Assembly: GCF_003719725.1 (NCBI RefSeq)
Contig: NZ_RIAX01000013.1
Coordinates: 1-60,568, forward strand
Length of the DNA: 60,568 nucleotides
DNA from: Planococcus salinus
GTDB taxonomy: Bacteria; Bacillota; Bacilli; Bacillales_A; Planococcaceae
Direction: 5' to 3'
The notes beneath the pieces were generated by a model that saw nothing but the letters and a program-made list of their open reading frames with translations, was not told where the DNA came from and ran no database searches. Positions 53,254 through 60,568 of the stretch are shown here, piece after piece; position 1 is the stretch's first letter; the number at the start of each line of letters is the position of its first letter. The position numbers and the translations under genes were made by a program.

Positions 53254-53326
53254 TTTGCCTTTTTTTTGCAGTGAATTTTCTGACGATTTTTGTTAAACTG
53301 AAAATAAGTAAAAGGAGGGCATACAT

Positions 53327-54184
53327 ATGAAAATCGGTTTTATCGGCACGGGCGTTATGGGAAAGAGCTTGGTAAACCATCTGCTGGAAGAAAAACATGA
53401 GGTTTTTTTGTTCACACGGACAGCAAAAAAGGCAGAGAGCCTTGTGGAAGCAGGAGCAGTGTTGTTGGATTCTCCGAAGCAGGTAGCTGAAAAAGGGGAA
53501 GTGATTTTTACAATGGTGGGTTACCCAGCAGACGTGGAAGAAGTGTATTTTGGAGATAACGGCCTGTTGGAGTCAGTAAGTGCCGGCACTATCCTCGTCG
53601 ATATGACGACTTCCAAACCCAGCTTGGCTCAACGCATCTACAACACAGCAGCAGAGAAGGGCGTGTACGCCTTGGATGCGCCGGTGTCAGGCGGAGATAT
53701 CGGCGCAAAGAACGGTGTGCTTTCCATTATGGTGGGTGGTGATAAACAAATTTTCAAACAATTATCGCCGTTGTTGGATTTGTTTGGTGAGACTATTATC
53801 TATCAGGGAGCGGCCGGAGCGGGTCAGCACACAAAAATGTGCAATCAGATTAATATTGCCTCCAATATGATCGGGGTATGCGAATCTTTGATATATGCAA
53901 AAAAAGCTGGCCTTGATCCTGAAAATGTCCTGCGCTCTATTTCGACGGGAGCTGCTGGGTCATGGTCACTGTCCAACCTGGCACCCAGAATGATCGCTGA
54001 AGATTTTAAGCCTGGATTTTATATCAAACATTTTATCAAGGATATGAAAATAGCTGCTGAAGAAGCTGAGGCATGGGGATTGAAGCTGCCAGGTTTGAAA
54101 TTGTCACTCAGTATGTATGAAGAACTGGCCGATAAAGGCTACGGAGAAAAAGGAACCCAGGCGCTGATTGACTATTTCAATTGA
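53327..54184 (+). CDS. ykwC: NAD(P)-dependent 3-hydroxyacid dehydrogenase (YkwC-like)
   Basis: A 285-residue beta-hydroxyacid dehydrogenase. The N-terminal Rossmann motif GFIGTGVMG (residues 3-11), substrate motif DAPVSGGDIGAKNG and catalytic Lys in GAGQHTKMCNQ are all clear. Relatives include 3-hydroxyisobutyrate dehydrogenase and tartronate semialdehyde reductase; the substrate is unknown. Its position beside ykyB matches B. subtilis ykwC. RBS AAAGGAGGGC. Confidence 0.88.
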   Translation: MKIGFIGTGVMGKSLVNHLLEEKHEVFLFTRTAKKAESLVEAGAVLLDSPKQVAEKGEVIFTMVGYPADVEEVYFGDNGLLESVSAGTILVDMTTSKPSLAQRIYNTAAEKGVYALDAPVSGGDIGAKNGVLSIMVGGDKQIFKQLSPLLDLFGETIIYQGAAGAGQHTKMCNQINIASNMIGVCESLIYAKKAGLDPENVLRSISTGAAGSWSLSNLAPRMIAEDFKPGFYIKHFIKDMKIAAEEAEAWGLKLPGLKLSLSMYEELADKGYGEKGTQALIDYFN

Positions 54185-54210
54185 TCGGCAGCCCGTGGCA
54201 GAAGGCAAAA

Positions 54211-54244
54211 AAACCGGAGACCTTTCTAAGGCTCCGGCTTTTGC
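54211..54244. terminator. Bidirectional terminator, ykwC / ykyB
   Basis: AACCGGAGACC-TTTCTAA-GGCTCCGGCTTTT, with one mispaired base, between convergent genes. Confidence 0.75.
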
Positions 54245-54261
54245 TACATTCATTTGTACAC

Positions 54262-54723
54262 TTAATCGAAATAGGATTTTTTGGGCGAATAAAACCGGTC
54301 CATTTGACGGGGTTTATAAGACTTGCTGAACTGTGAAGCCGCCGGTTCTTTTTTGGCTGGCTCCAAGCCGGTGAAATCCCGCAAAATCTCTTTTGCCACT
54401 TTCAGGTTCATACGGCTTGGCGGATTACGGTATGTCTCATCCAAGTGACCCAAGTGGTCAAGCCTTTCAAAATCTTCTTTTTTAGGCAGCATATGAAAAT
54501 AATAATCGCCACATTTTACGAGGACTGAAGATTGCTGTTGACTTTTCCGGGGGTTTTTACTGAAGTGTAATCCGATTTTCTGGGCACGGTTCTGGAGAAT
54601 CATGGACAAAAGCGATTCTTTTTTTAACGCATATAAATACTGATTGTCAGGGGCGGTCTTGGCGTGTCGGTTCACGGTGAATATTGCCTGAGCTATATCA
54701 GAATCTGAACGTTTGTTTGGCAT
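54262..54723 (-). CDS. ykyB: YkyB family protein
   Basis: A 153-residue basic protein with IAQAIFTVNRHAKTAPDNQYLYALKKESLLSMI at its N-terminus and YYFHMLPKKEDFERLDHLG in the centre, the recognisable YkyB signature of Bacillales. No catalytic motif or membrane segment is seen, and the family function is unknown. The C-terminal tail is Lys/Pro/Tyr-rich. It is divergent from the SDR gene that follows. Confidence 0.82.
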   Translation of the reverse strand: MPNKRSDSDIAQAIFTVNRHAKTAPDNQYLYALKKESLLSMILQNRAQKIGLHFSKNPRKSQQQSSVLVKCGDYYFHMLPKKEDFERLDHLGHLDETYRNPPSRMNLKVAKEILRDFTGLEPAKKEPAASQFSKSYKPRQMDRFYSPKKSYFD

Positions 54724-54872
54724 GGGCTCATTCCTTTCTTCATAAAGTTGGTAAGCTGGTACCTCTGTATCATATCAAAATTCAGACCGGCTGTATACCG
54801 ATGAAGGCACAGGATAAACCAAAGAAGCCGAGTGGAAAGATTACACTACATCGACAGGAAAGGGGTATTCCT

Positions 54873-55640
54873 ATGTTTACAGATAAAACGATTATCGTGA
54901 CAGGTGGATCAAGCGGAATGGGGTTACATATGGCCAAAAAATTCGCTTCTGAAGGGGCGAATGTAGTGATTACAGGCCGTGATATGGAAAAGCTGAACGA
55001 GGCAGTCACTAAGATTTCAGGAGACCGGGGAACGGTGGAAGTGTTCCAAATGGATGTAAGGGAACCGGAGCACGCTAAAGCAATGGTGAGGTTCACACAC
55101 GAAACGTTTGGAGGCATTGATGGACTTGTCAATAATGCGGCAGGTAATTTCGTTGTCCATGCAGAGAAGTTATCGCCGAATGGCTGGAGATCAGTTATAG
55201 ATATTGTTTTGAATGGGACGTTCTTTTGCTCTCATGCTGTGGGGAATTACTGGATTGACAACGGTGTGAAAGGCAGTATCATCAATATGTTGGCCACCTA
55301 TGCCTGGAACGCAGGAGCCGGAGTCGCCCACTCTGCCGCAGCGAAAGCAGGGGTCATGTCTTTGACGCGAACATTGGCTGTCGAGTGGGGAACTCAATTC
55401 GGCATCCGTGTCAATGGCATCGCACCGGGACCGATTGAGCGGACCGGCGGCGCAGACCGGCTATGGGATTCTGAAAAAGTAGCCAAGCGGACATTGGAGT
55501 CGATCCCTCTCGGACGATTCGGAAAACCGGAGGAAGTCGCAGAACTGGCTGCTTTCATCATGTCCGAAAAAGCCTCTTATATGAACGGGGAAATCGTGAC
55601 GCTTGACGGTGGACAGTGGCTCAATAAATATCCATTTTAG
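54873..55640 (+). CDS. fadH: 2,4-dienoyl-CoA reductase-like SDR (YkuF)
   Basis: A 255-residue short-chain reductase for unsaturated fatty acyl-CoA breakdown. TGGSSGMG (cofactor) lies at residues 10-17 and NNAAGNF at about 89-95. AHSAAAKAGVMSLTRTLAVEWG keeps the Lys but replaces the usual active-site Tyr by Ser, as in dienoyl-CoA reductases. ATG 54873 follows GGAAAGGGG; the open frame upstream has no good site. The position between ykyB and ykuL matches B. subtilis ykuF. Confidence 0.87.
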   Translation: MFTDKTIIVTGGSSGMGLHMAKKFASEGANVVITGRDMEKLNEAVTKISGDRGTVEVFQMDVREPEHAKAMVRFTHETFGGIDGLVNNAAGNFVVHAEKLSPNGWRSVIDIVLNGTFFCSHAVGNYWIDNGVKGSIINMLATYAWNAGAGVAHSAAAKAGVMSLTRTLAVEWGTQFGIRVNGIAPGPIERTGGADRLWDSEKVAKRTLESIPLGRFGKPEEVAELAAFIMSEKASYMNGEIVTLDGGQWLNKYPF

Positions 55641-55738
55641 GAAAATGTATGCGCTTAATAGTTTCAGGAAATGGAATATGATATGATGGAGACGGAAAGA
55701 ATAGCATCCTTTTCTTGGATGCAAAAGGAGTAGAGTAT

Positions 55739-56188
55739 ATGATTTCTTTACCTAACCGAGACTTTCTTGACACATATATTGAAGATTTCATCATTTCTTC
55801 CGAGAAAGTCGCTCATGTACAAGTCGGGAACAGTGCTGAACATGCTTTGCTTGTACTGACGAAAACAGGTTATTCTGCAATTCCGGTACTGGATCGGAAA
55901 TACCGGTTTCGAGGCCTGATCAATACACAGATTATTACAGATTCCATCTTGGGGATGGAACATATCGAATATGAGCGCTTGCCTGACATACGGGTTGAAG
56001 AAATTATGCAGACTGATTTTCCTTTGATAAAAGTCGATGAACGTTTCCAAAAAGCATTGGATTTATTGATCAATCAGAATTTTTTATGCGTAGTGGATGA
56101 TGATGGGCTGTTCATGGGCATTTTGACGAGAAGAGTTATCTTAAAGCAATTGAAGAAGAAAATTTATCAGGACAAAAATAATCAGTAA
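55739..56188 (+). CDS. cbpB: Cyclic-di-AMP-binding CBS protein CbpB/DarB (YkuL)
   Basis: A 149-residue protein made of two CBS domains: HALLVLTKTGYSAIPVLDRKYRFRGLINTQII and AL DLLINQNFLCVVDDDGLFMGILTRRVIL. This arrangement and location identify YkuL, known as DarB or CbpB, which binds c-di-AMP and, when free of it, interacts with Rel and pyruvate carboxylase. ATG 55739 is 8 bp from AAAAGGAG; TTG 55715 would swallow that site. A short terminator follows. Confidence 0.88.
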   Translation: MISLPNRDFLDTYIEDFIISSEKVAHVQVGNSAEHALLVLTKTGYSAIPVLDRKYRFRGLINTQIITDSILGMEHIEYERLPDIRVEEIMQTDFPLIKVDERFQKALDLLINQNFLCVVDDDGLFMGILTRRVILKQLKKKIYQDKNNQ

Positions 56189-56199
56189 AGCCGAATGAA

Positions 56200-56225
56200 G
56201 GGCCTCGACAAGAGGTCTTTTTTCT
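56200..56225 (+). terminator. cbpB terminator
   Basis: GGCCTC-GACAA-GAGGTC with one wobble, followed by TTTTTT. Confidence 0.7.
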
Positions 56226-56248
56226 GTCGATGGGAAGTGGGTCACTAG

Positions 56249-57727
56249 ATGAAAAAAACAAATCGTCCCTTGGTATTGGCTTCAGTCATGCTGGCGATGT
56301 TCATCGGAGCGGTGGAAGCGACGATCGTCTCTACCGCTATGCCGAGCATTGCCGCTGATTTAGGAGGGTTCTCTAAGTACAGTTGGGTTTTTTCTGCATA
56401 CTTGCTGATGAGCACGGTGACGGTTTTGCTGTACGGAAAGCTGTCTGATATTTTTGGACGTAAACCGATTTTTGCTACGGGAATTCTTCTTTTTTTGGCG
56501 GGATCTTTGCTGTGCGGGTTGGCAGCTTCCATGGACCAGCTTATTTTTTTCCGCTTTATTCAAGGGATGGGGGCCGGGGCGGTGCTGCCCATCGCCACTA
56601 CGATTGTCGGGGATATCTACACTTCCGATGAGCGAGCCAAAATCCAGGGGTATTTATCGAGCGTATGGGGGATTTCAGCAGTGACTGGACCAGCCATAGG
56701 CGGGGTGCTGGTCAGCACCGTCGGATGGGAGTTCGTTTTCTGGGTCAATATTCCGCTTGGTATTTTAGCTTTGGCAGGTGTGATGATTTTCCTGGTGGAA
56801 CCTGCTAAAAAGAAAAATCCTTCCATTGATTACATGGGGGCTCTGCTGCTCACCGTTTCTTTGTCGAGCTTATTGTACTTATTGGTGGAAGGCGGCGTGG
56901 GTTTTGACTGGGCAAGCTGGCAGTCTGTGGTATTGGCAGCTGCTGCCGTCATCGTTTTTCTGTTGTTCGTCATAACCGAAAAAAAAGCGGAAAATCCGAT
57001 GATGCCTTTTGAAATATGGAACAACCGGGCCATTTTGTATGCCAATCTGGTATCTTTGGCCACCGGCATTATTCTCATAGGAGTGTCGAGTTACTTACCT
57101 GCCTATGTCAGTGGCGTCATGGAACAACCAGCCGCAATTGCAGGCTTTACTTTGACCGCCATGTCCATTGGCTGGCCGATTGCCTCCTTTTTCTCTGGCC
57201 GTCTGCTCATAAAAATCGGCTATTTCAGAACGTCGCTTGCCGGCGGGGCTTTTTTGATCGTCGGCACGTTGTTGTTTGTCTTCATGAATCCTGAGTATGG
57301 ACCTTTATGGGCGGCCATGTCCAGTTTCTTTGTGGGGGTTGGTATGGGATTGACAAGCACTGCTTTCATCGTGTCGATCCAAGCAGCTGTGACGTATGAG
57401 CAAAGGGGTTCTGCTACCGCCTCTAATGTGTTTATGCGAAATCTCGGCAGCACAATCGGAGTGGCTCTGTTAGGCAGTATCTTGAATTCCACACTGCTGA
57501 GTTATTATGATCGGCACAGCCGTGATTTTACGCTGAACTCAGTGAATGATTTATTAACTTCGGAAAGCCGCACATCCATCCCGTCTGAAACAGTTCGTTT
57601 TCTGCAGACCGGATTGTCCATGGCATTGCAGAATGTTTACGCTGTGACCGCTTTGTGTGCTGCAATCAGTTTCCTGTTAATTTTTGGATTGCCCAGAAAA
57701 AAAAGGGGGAGAAGCCATGTCAACTGA
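56249..57727 (+). CDS. MFS drug/H+ antiporter, DHA2 family (14 TM)
   Basis: A 492-residue exporter of the 14-helix DHA2 type. Motif A is GKLSDIFGRKP after helix 2, and motif C-like GPAIGGVLVS lies in helix 5. The long N-terminal helices and the late LQTGLSMALQNVYAVTALCAAI are usual. Substrates cannot be inferred. Its place before ccpC resembles B. subtilis ykuC. The Shine-Dalgarno is weak (GAAGTGGG). The 3' end overlaps ccpC by 11 bp, suggesting translational coupling. Confidence 0.9.
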   Translation: MKKTNRPLVLASVMLAMFIGAVEATIVSTAMPSIAADLGGFSKYSWVFSAYLLMSTVTVLLYGKLSDIFGRKPIFATGILLFLAGSLLCGLAASMDQLIFFRFIQGMGAGAVLPIATTIVGDIYTSDERAKIQGYLSSVWGISAVTGPAIGGVLVSTVGWEFVFWVNIPLGILALAGVMIFLVEPAKKKNPSIDYMGALLLTVSLSSLLYLLVEGGVGFDWASWQSVVLAAAAVIVFLLFVITEKKAENPMMPFEIWNNRAILYANLVSLATGIILIGVSSYLPAYVSGVMEQPAAIAGFTLTAMSIGWPIASFFSGRLLIKIGYFRTSLAGGAFLIVGTLLFVFMNPEYGPLWAAMSSFFVGVGMGLTSTAFIVSIQAAVTYEQRGSATASNVFMRNLGSTIGVALLGSILNSTLLSYYDRHSRDFTLNSVNDLLTSESRTSIPSETVRFLQTGLSMALQNVYAVTALCAAISFLLIFGLPRKKRGRSHVN

Positions 57728-58592
57728 AGAAACCATCATCAAAGTCTTGGCTGAAGAAGGCAATATGCGAAAAGCGGCAGAACGTCTTTTTCTGTCCCAG
57801 CCAGCTCTTTCCCAGCGTCTGCAATCGATTGAAAAAGACTGGGGAGAACAATTATTCCTTCGTTCCCAAAAAGGCCTGACACCGACACCGGCAGGGGAGT
57901 TGGTCATCAGTTATTCAAAAGAAGTCATTCAGCGCAAAGAGGAAGTCTACGAACTTTTGCATACCATGACTTCAAAAGTCCATGGGACATTGAAAATTGC
58001 CTGTGCTACAATCATCGGCCAAAATTGGCTTCCAAAAGTGCTGAAGGATTTCGTGACGCTTTATCCGGAAGCGAAAATCCAGTTAATCACCGGTTGGAGC
58101 TCGGAAATTGTCCGCGCTTTATACGAAGGGGAAGCGCATGTCGGAATAGTCCGCGGCCATACGGAATGGAAAGGCACAAAAATCCATTTGTTCCGGGATA
58201 CTTTGTATCTCGTCGATAAAGAAATTGAGTCGATGGATGAAGTCATACAGACAGAGCGCCCATTCATCCAATTTAAAAGTGACTCCAATTATTTTGAAGA
58301 AATTCAACAATGGTGGCAAAAACATTTTCAATCCAGTCCGAAACGTCAAATCACGGTAGATCAGATTGAAACCTGCAAACAAATGGCCGTCAATGGAATC
58401 GGTTACGCGATTTTACCTTCCATTACATTGACGGGGACGGAAGACGTTCATATGATGCCGTTGACCAATCCGGCTGAAGAATTGGAATTGACACGAGACA
58501 CTTGGCTGATCGGATATGATTCCTCTTTTCAGCTAAGGCAAGTTGAGGCCTTTGTCGATATAGTCAAAAAACATGCCGCTTTATTAAGCTGA
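57717..58592 (+). CDS. ccpC: LysR-family regulator CcpC
   Basis: CcpC represses citrate synthase and aconitase genes in response to citrate in B. subtilis. The 291-residue protein has the helix-turn-helix [28 protein letters not shown] and the effector domain [14 protein letters not shown]...[10 protein letters not shown]. Its [28 protein letters not shown] is nearly the same as B. subtilis CcpC. ATG 57717 follows AAAAAGGGGGAG and overlaps the MFS gene, so the two genes may be expressed together. Confidence 0.92.
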   Translation: MSTEETIIKVLAEEGNMRKAAERLFLSQPALSQRLQSIEKDWGEQLFLRSQKGLTPTPAGELVISYSKEVIQRKEEVYELLHTMTSKVHGTLKIACATIIGQNWLPKVLKDFVTLYPEAKIQLITGWSSEIVRALYEGEAHVGIVRGHTEWKGTKIHLFRDTLYLVDKEIESMDEVIQTERPFIQFKSDSNYFEEIQQWWQKHFQSSPKRQITVDQIETCKQMAVNGIGYAILPSITLTGTEDVHMMPLTNPAEELELTRDTWLIGYDSSFQLRQVEAFVDIVKKHAALLS

Positions 58593-58597
58593 AGTAG

Positions 58598-58625
58598 TGA
58601 ATTTATCACTGGAATCAGCTATAAT
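58598..58625 (+). promoter_or_regulatory. dapHL promoter
   Basis: TATAAT (58620-58625) with a weak TGAATT (58598-58603) 16 bp upstream, in the 64-bp gap after ccpC. Confidence 0.45.
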
Positions 58626-58656
58626 GACAACATCACACATAGAAAGAGGTTTTAAA

Positions 58657-59370
58657 ATGAAACAGATGGACGCAACAGAAATTATCTCGTACATACAGAA
58701 TGCAACAAAATCCACACCGGTAAAATTGTACATAAAAGGCCAGAACGTCGCTTCTTTGGACTTCGGGGCTGATTCAAAAGTATTCGGTGAAGGCGACCAG
58801 GCGACTGTATTCGGAGAATGGGCACAAATCCAAAAAGTTCTGGAAGAAAACCAGGCAAGTATTGAAGATTACGTGGTGGAAAATGACCGCAGAAACTCAG
58901 CTATTCCGATGTTGGATCTTAAAAATATCAACAGCCGCATCGAACCAGGTGCTTTCATTCGTGAAAACGTGGAAATCGGCAACAATTGCATCATCATGAT
59001 GGGCGCTGTCATCAATATCGGCTCAGTTATCGGCGATGGTACGATGATTGATATGGGAGCCATTCTTGGCGGCCGTGCCACTGTCGGGAAAAACTGCCAC
59101 ATTGGAGCAGGTACAGTACTTGCGGGTGTCATCGAACCAGCTTCCGCTACACCGGTTATCGTAGAAGACGATGTAATGATCGGAGCGAACGCTGTGGTAT
59201 TGGAAGGTGTACGCATCGGCAAAGGAGCGGTTGTTGCAGCAGGTGCAGTGGTGATCGAAGATGTTCCTGAAAACGCCGTCGTGGGCGGAACACCTGCCCG
59301 TGTATTGAAATTGATGGATGAAAAAACACGTTCAAAAACCGAGCTGAAACACGAACTCAGACAGCTGTAA
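58657..59370 (+). CDS. dapH: Tetrahydrodipicolinate N-acetyltransferase DapH
   Basis: DapH acetylates tetrahydrodipicolinate in the acetylase branch of diaminopimelate/lysine synthesis. The 237-residue protein has an N-terminal alpha/beta domain and a left-handed beta-helix of hexapeptide repeats from about residue 90 ([38 protein letters not shown]). ATG 58657 follows AGAAAGAGG; the in-frame ATG upstream overlaps the promoter. It forms an operon with dapL 12 bp downstream. Confidence 0.95.
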   Translation: MKQMDATEIISYIQNATKSTPVKLYIKGQNVASLDFGADSKVFGEGDQATVFGEWAQIQKVLEENQASIEDYVVENDRRNSAIPMLDLKNINSRIEPGAFIRENVEIGNNCIIMMGAVINIGSVIGDGTMIDMGAILGGRATVGKNCHIGAGTVLAGVIEPASATPVIVEDDVMIGANAVVLEGVRIGKGAVVAAGAVVIEDVPENAVVGGTPARVLKLMDEKTRSKTELKHELRQL

Positions 59371-59382
59371 CAGGAAGAAATC

Positions 59383-60501
59383 ATGATGGATTTAGTGGAA
59401 ATCAGAAGAGATTTACATAAAATACCGGAAATCGGTTTTCAGGAGACAAAAACACAGGCGTATTTAATAAACCTGTTGGATGCTTTCCCTCAAGAGCGAT
59501 TGGAAATTGTCCGTTGGAGAACCGGCATCGCTGTAAAAGTCAAAGGCTTGAATCCCGGCAGGACAATTGGCTGGCGGACGGATATCGATGGTTTGCCGAT
59601 CACAGAAGAAACGGGTTTTGACTTCCAGTCAGAGCATCCGGGCTATATGCATGCATGTGGTCACGACATTCACATGGCCATCGCCATCGGCTTCCTGGAC
59701 AAGCTGGTGAATGACCCGATTGACGAAGATGCGGTCATACTGTTTCAACCGGCGGAAGAAGGTCCGGGAGGCGCTCTGCCACTGCTGGAATGGCTGAAGC
59801 AGGAACGAACGGACTTTTTGCCTGATGAAATTTACGCATTGCATATTGCACCGGATTTGCCGGTTGGCACCGTGGGAACAAGACCTGGCTTGCTGTTTGC
59901 CAACACATCCGAATTGTTCATCGATTTGCACGGCAAAGGAGGCCACGCAGCCTATCCGCATCTGACGCAGGATATGGCTGTGGCTGCGGCTGCATTGCTG
60001 CTGCAGCTTCAAACAATTGTCAGCCGCAACGTCAATCCGATGGACAGTGCCGTGTTGACTGTCGGCAAACTGAGCGCGGGAACTGTTCAAAACATCATCG
60101 CCGAACATGCACGATTGGAAGGTACAATCCGTACGTTAAATAATGACTCAATGCAGAAGATGAAACAGCGGATCGAAGCGATATGCCGTTCCATTGAAGA
60201 AGGGTACGAATGTCGCCTCTCCATCGATTACGGCTCCAGTTATCTGGAAGTCAATAATGACGACCAACTGGCCGAAAAATTTCTCGGCTTTGCCGGTTCT
60301 GCTGAAGGCATCCAGGCTATTCGCAGCGAAGCGGCGATGACCGGGGAAGACTTCGGTTACTTCACCGCTGAGATTCCAGGGTTGATGTTCTGGGCGGGAG
60401 TCGATTCTTCCCATGGTTTGCATCATGCCAAGCTCAATCCGGACGAACGGATCCTGGACATCATGCCTGCATTTCTACACCAATTTTTTAAACAACTTTA
60501 A
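59383..60501 (+). CDS. N-acetyldiaminopimelate deacetylase DapL
   Basis: This M20-family amidohydrolase removes the acetyl group to complete LL-DAP formation in the pathway of DapH. The 372-residue protein shows the metal-binding [16 protein letters not shown] and [15 protein letters not shown], the catalytic EEGPGGALP, and [10 protein letters not shown] in the lid domain. The late H in [10 protein letters not shown] is the last ligand. RBS CAGGAAG. It is the B. subtilis YkuR orthologue by order and sequence; some sources call the gene dapL or ykuR. Confidence 0.93.
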   Translation: MMDLVEIRRDLHKIPEIGFQETKTQAYLINLLDAFPQERLEIVRWRTGIAVKVKGLNPGRTIGWRTDIDGLPITEETGFDFQSEHPGYMHACGHDIHMAIAIGFLDKLVNDPIDEDAVILFQPAEEGPGGALPLLEWLKQERTDFLPDEIYALHIAPDLPVGTVGTRPGLLFANTSELFIDLHGKGGHAAYPHLTQDMAVAAAALLLQLQTIVSRNVNPMDSAVLTVGKLSAGTVQNIIAEHARLEGTIRTLNNDSMQKMKQRIEAICRSIEEGYECRLSIDYGSSYLEVNNDDQLAEKFLGFAGSAEGIQAIRSEAAMTGEDFGYFTAEIPGLMFWAGVDSSHGLHHAKLNPDERILDIMPAFLHQFFKQL

Positions 60502-60531
60502 AAGAGCTGGCATTTGCCAGCTCTTTTTATT
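60502..60531 (+). terminator. dapHL terminator
   Basis: AAAAGAGCTGGC-ATTT-GCCAGCTCTTTTT. Confidence 0.9.
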
Positions 60532-60568
60532 GGTGTGCCAGGCATGGCAACTATCTAGATGGTGAAAG

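Noticed and set aside
53189..53296. TTG-initiated frame after the orphan Shine-Dalgarno
   Set aside because: It reads through a terminator hairpin and T-runs, giving a Phe/Leu-rich sequence typical of non-coding DNA.

Overview
The window is a low-GC Gram-positive (Bacillales) chromosome segment. Gene order follows two stretches of the Bacillus subtilis map: yjzD-fabH-fabF-app-trpS-spxA-mecA-coiA-pepF-yjbH-yjbI-yjbK-yjbL-relQ-nadK-rluD-prpE-(mgtE)-fabI-yjcFGH on the left, and ykwC-ykyB-ykuF-ykuL-MFS-ccpC-dapH-dapL on the right. Protein divergence from B. subtilis and a Staphylococcus-like murE-prfC pair suggest Planococcaceae (Planococcus/Sporosarcina type). That placement is inference; no rRNA or taxonomic marker search was possible.

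Regions. (1) 1-2.7 kb: YjzD and the fatty-acid elongation genes fabH-fabF behind a promoter overlapped by a FapR operator. (2) 2.9-8.8 kb: a complete App-type oligopeptide ABC transporter (ATPase, ATPase, lipoprotein, two permeases). (3) 8.8-16.2 kb: T-box-controlled trpS, a secreted glycoside-hydrolase-like protein, then the Spx/MecA stress-competence block with coiA and pepF. (4) 16.4-26.2 kb: SpxH adaptor and truncated globin, CYTH protein, (p)ppGpp synthetase RelQ, NAD kinase, pseudouridine synthase, PrpE, MgtE, fabI with a second FapR site, and yjcFGH. (5) 26.2-30.6 kb: a PgpA-family protein and a TAXI-type TRAP transporter operon. (6) 30.6-31.8 kb: an accessory-looking gap with tRNA-Val(GAC), a 30-bp duplication of its 3' end (an att-like scar), and a self-contained transcription unit encoding two tandem 18-residue micropeptides. 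(7) 31.9-37.2 kb: SGNH-like exported protein, secreted nuclease, AlkA-type glycosylase, a 47-residue small protein, an oxidoreductase and an aldehyde dehydrogenase. (8) 37.2-40.7 kb: a two-component system with two PepSY-repeat exported proteins (ykoGHIJ-like). (9) 40.8-49.3 kb: murE, prfC, an RND exporter, an extended SDR, and terC behind a yybP-ykoY (Mn2+) riboswitch. (10) 49.4-60.5 kb: Trk/Ktr K+ channel subunit, MarR regulator, lipoprotein, CPBP protease, then the ykwC to dapL block ending with the acetylated diaminopimelate pathway.

Most of the window is conserved housekeeping DNA. The strongest candidate for something undescribed is the tandem micropeptide locus at 31196-31802. Its two copies share start context, Shine-Dalgarno site, length and 14 of 18 residues, and two of the six differing codons are synonymous. 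Other items worth a look are the tRNA-Val att scar beside it, a possible C-rich small RNA at 16303-16412, three 11-bp-phased repeats before the second PepSY gene, the MurE specificity motif, and a possible AUA start for coiA.
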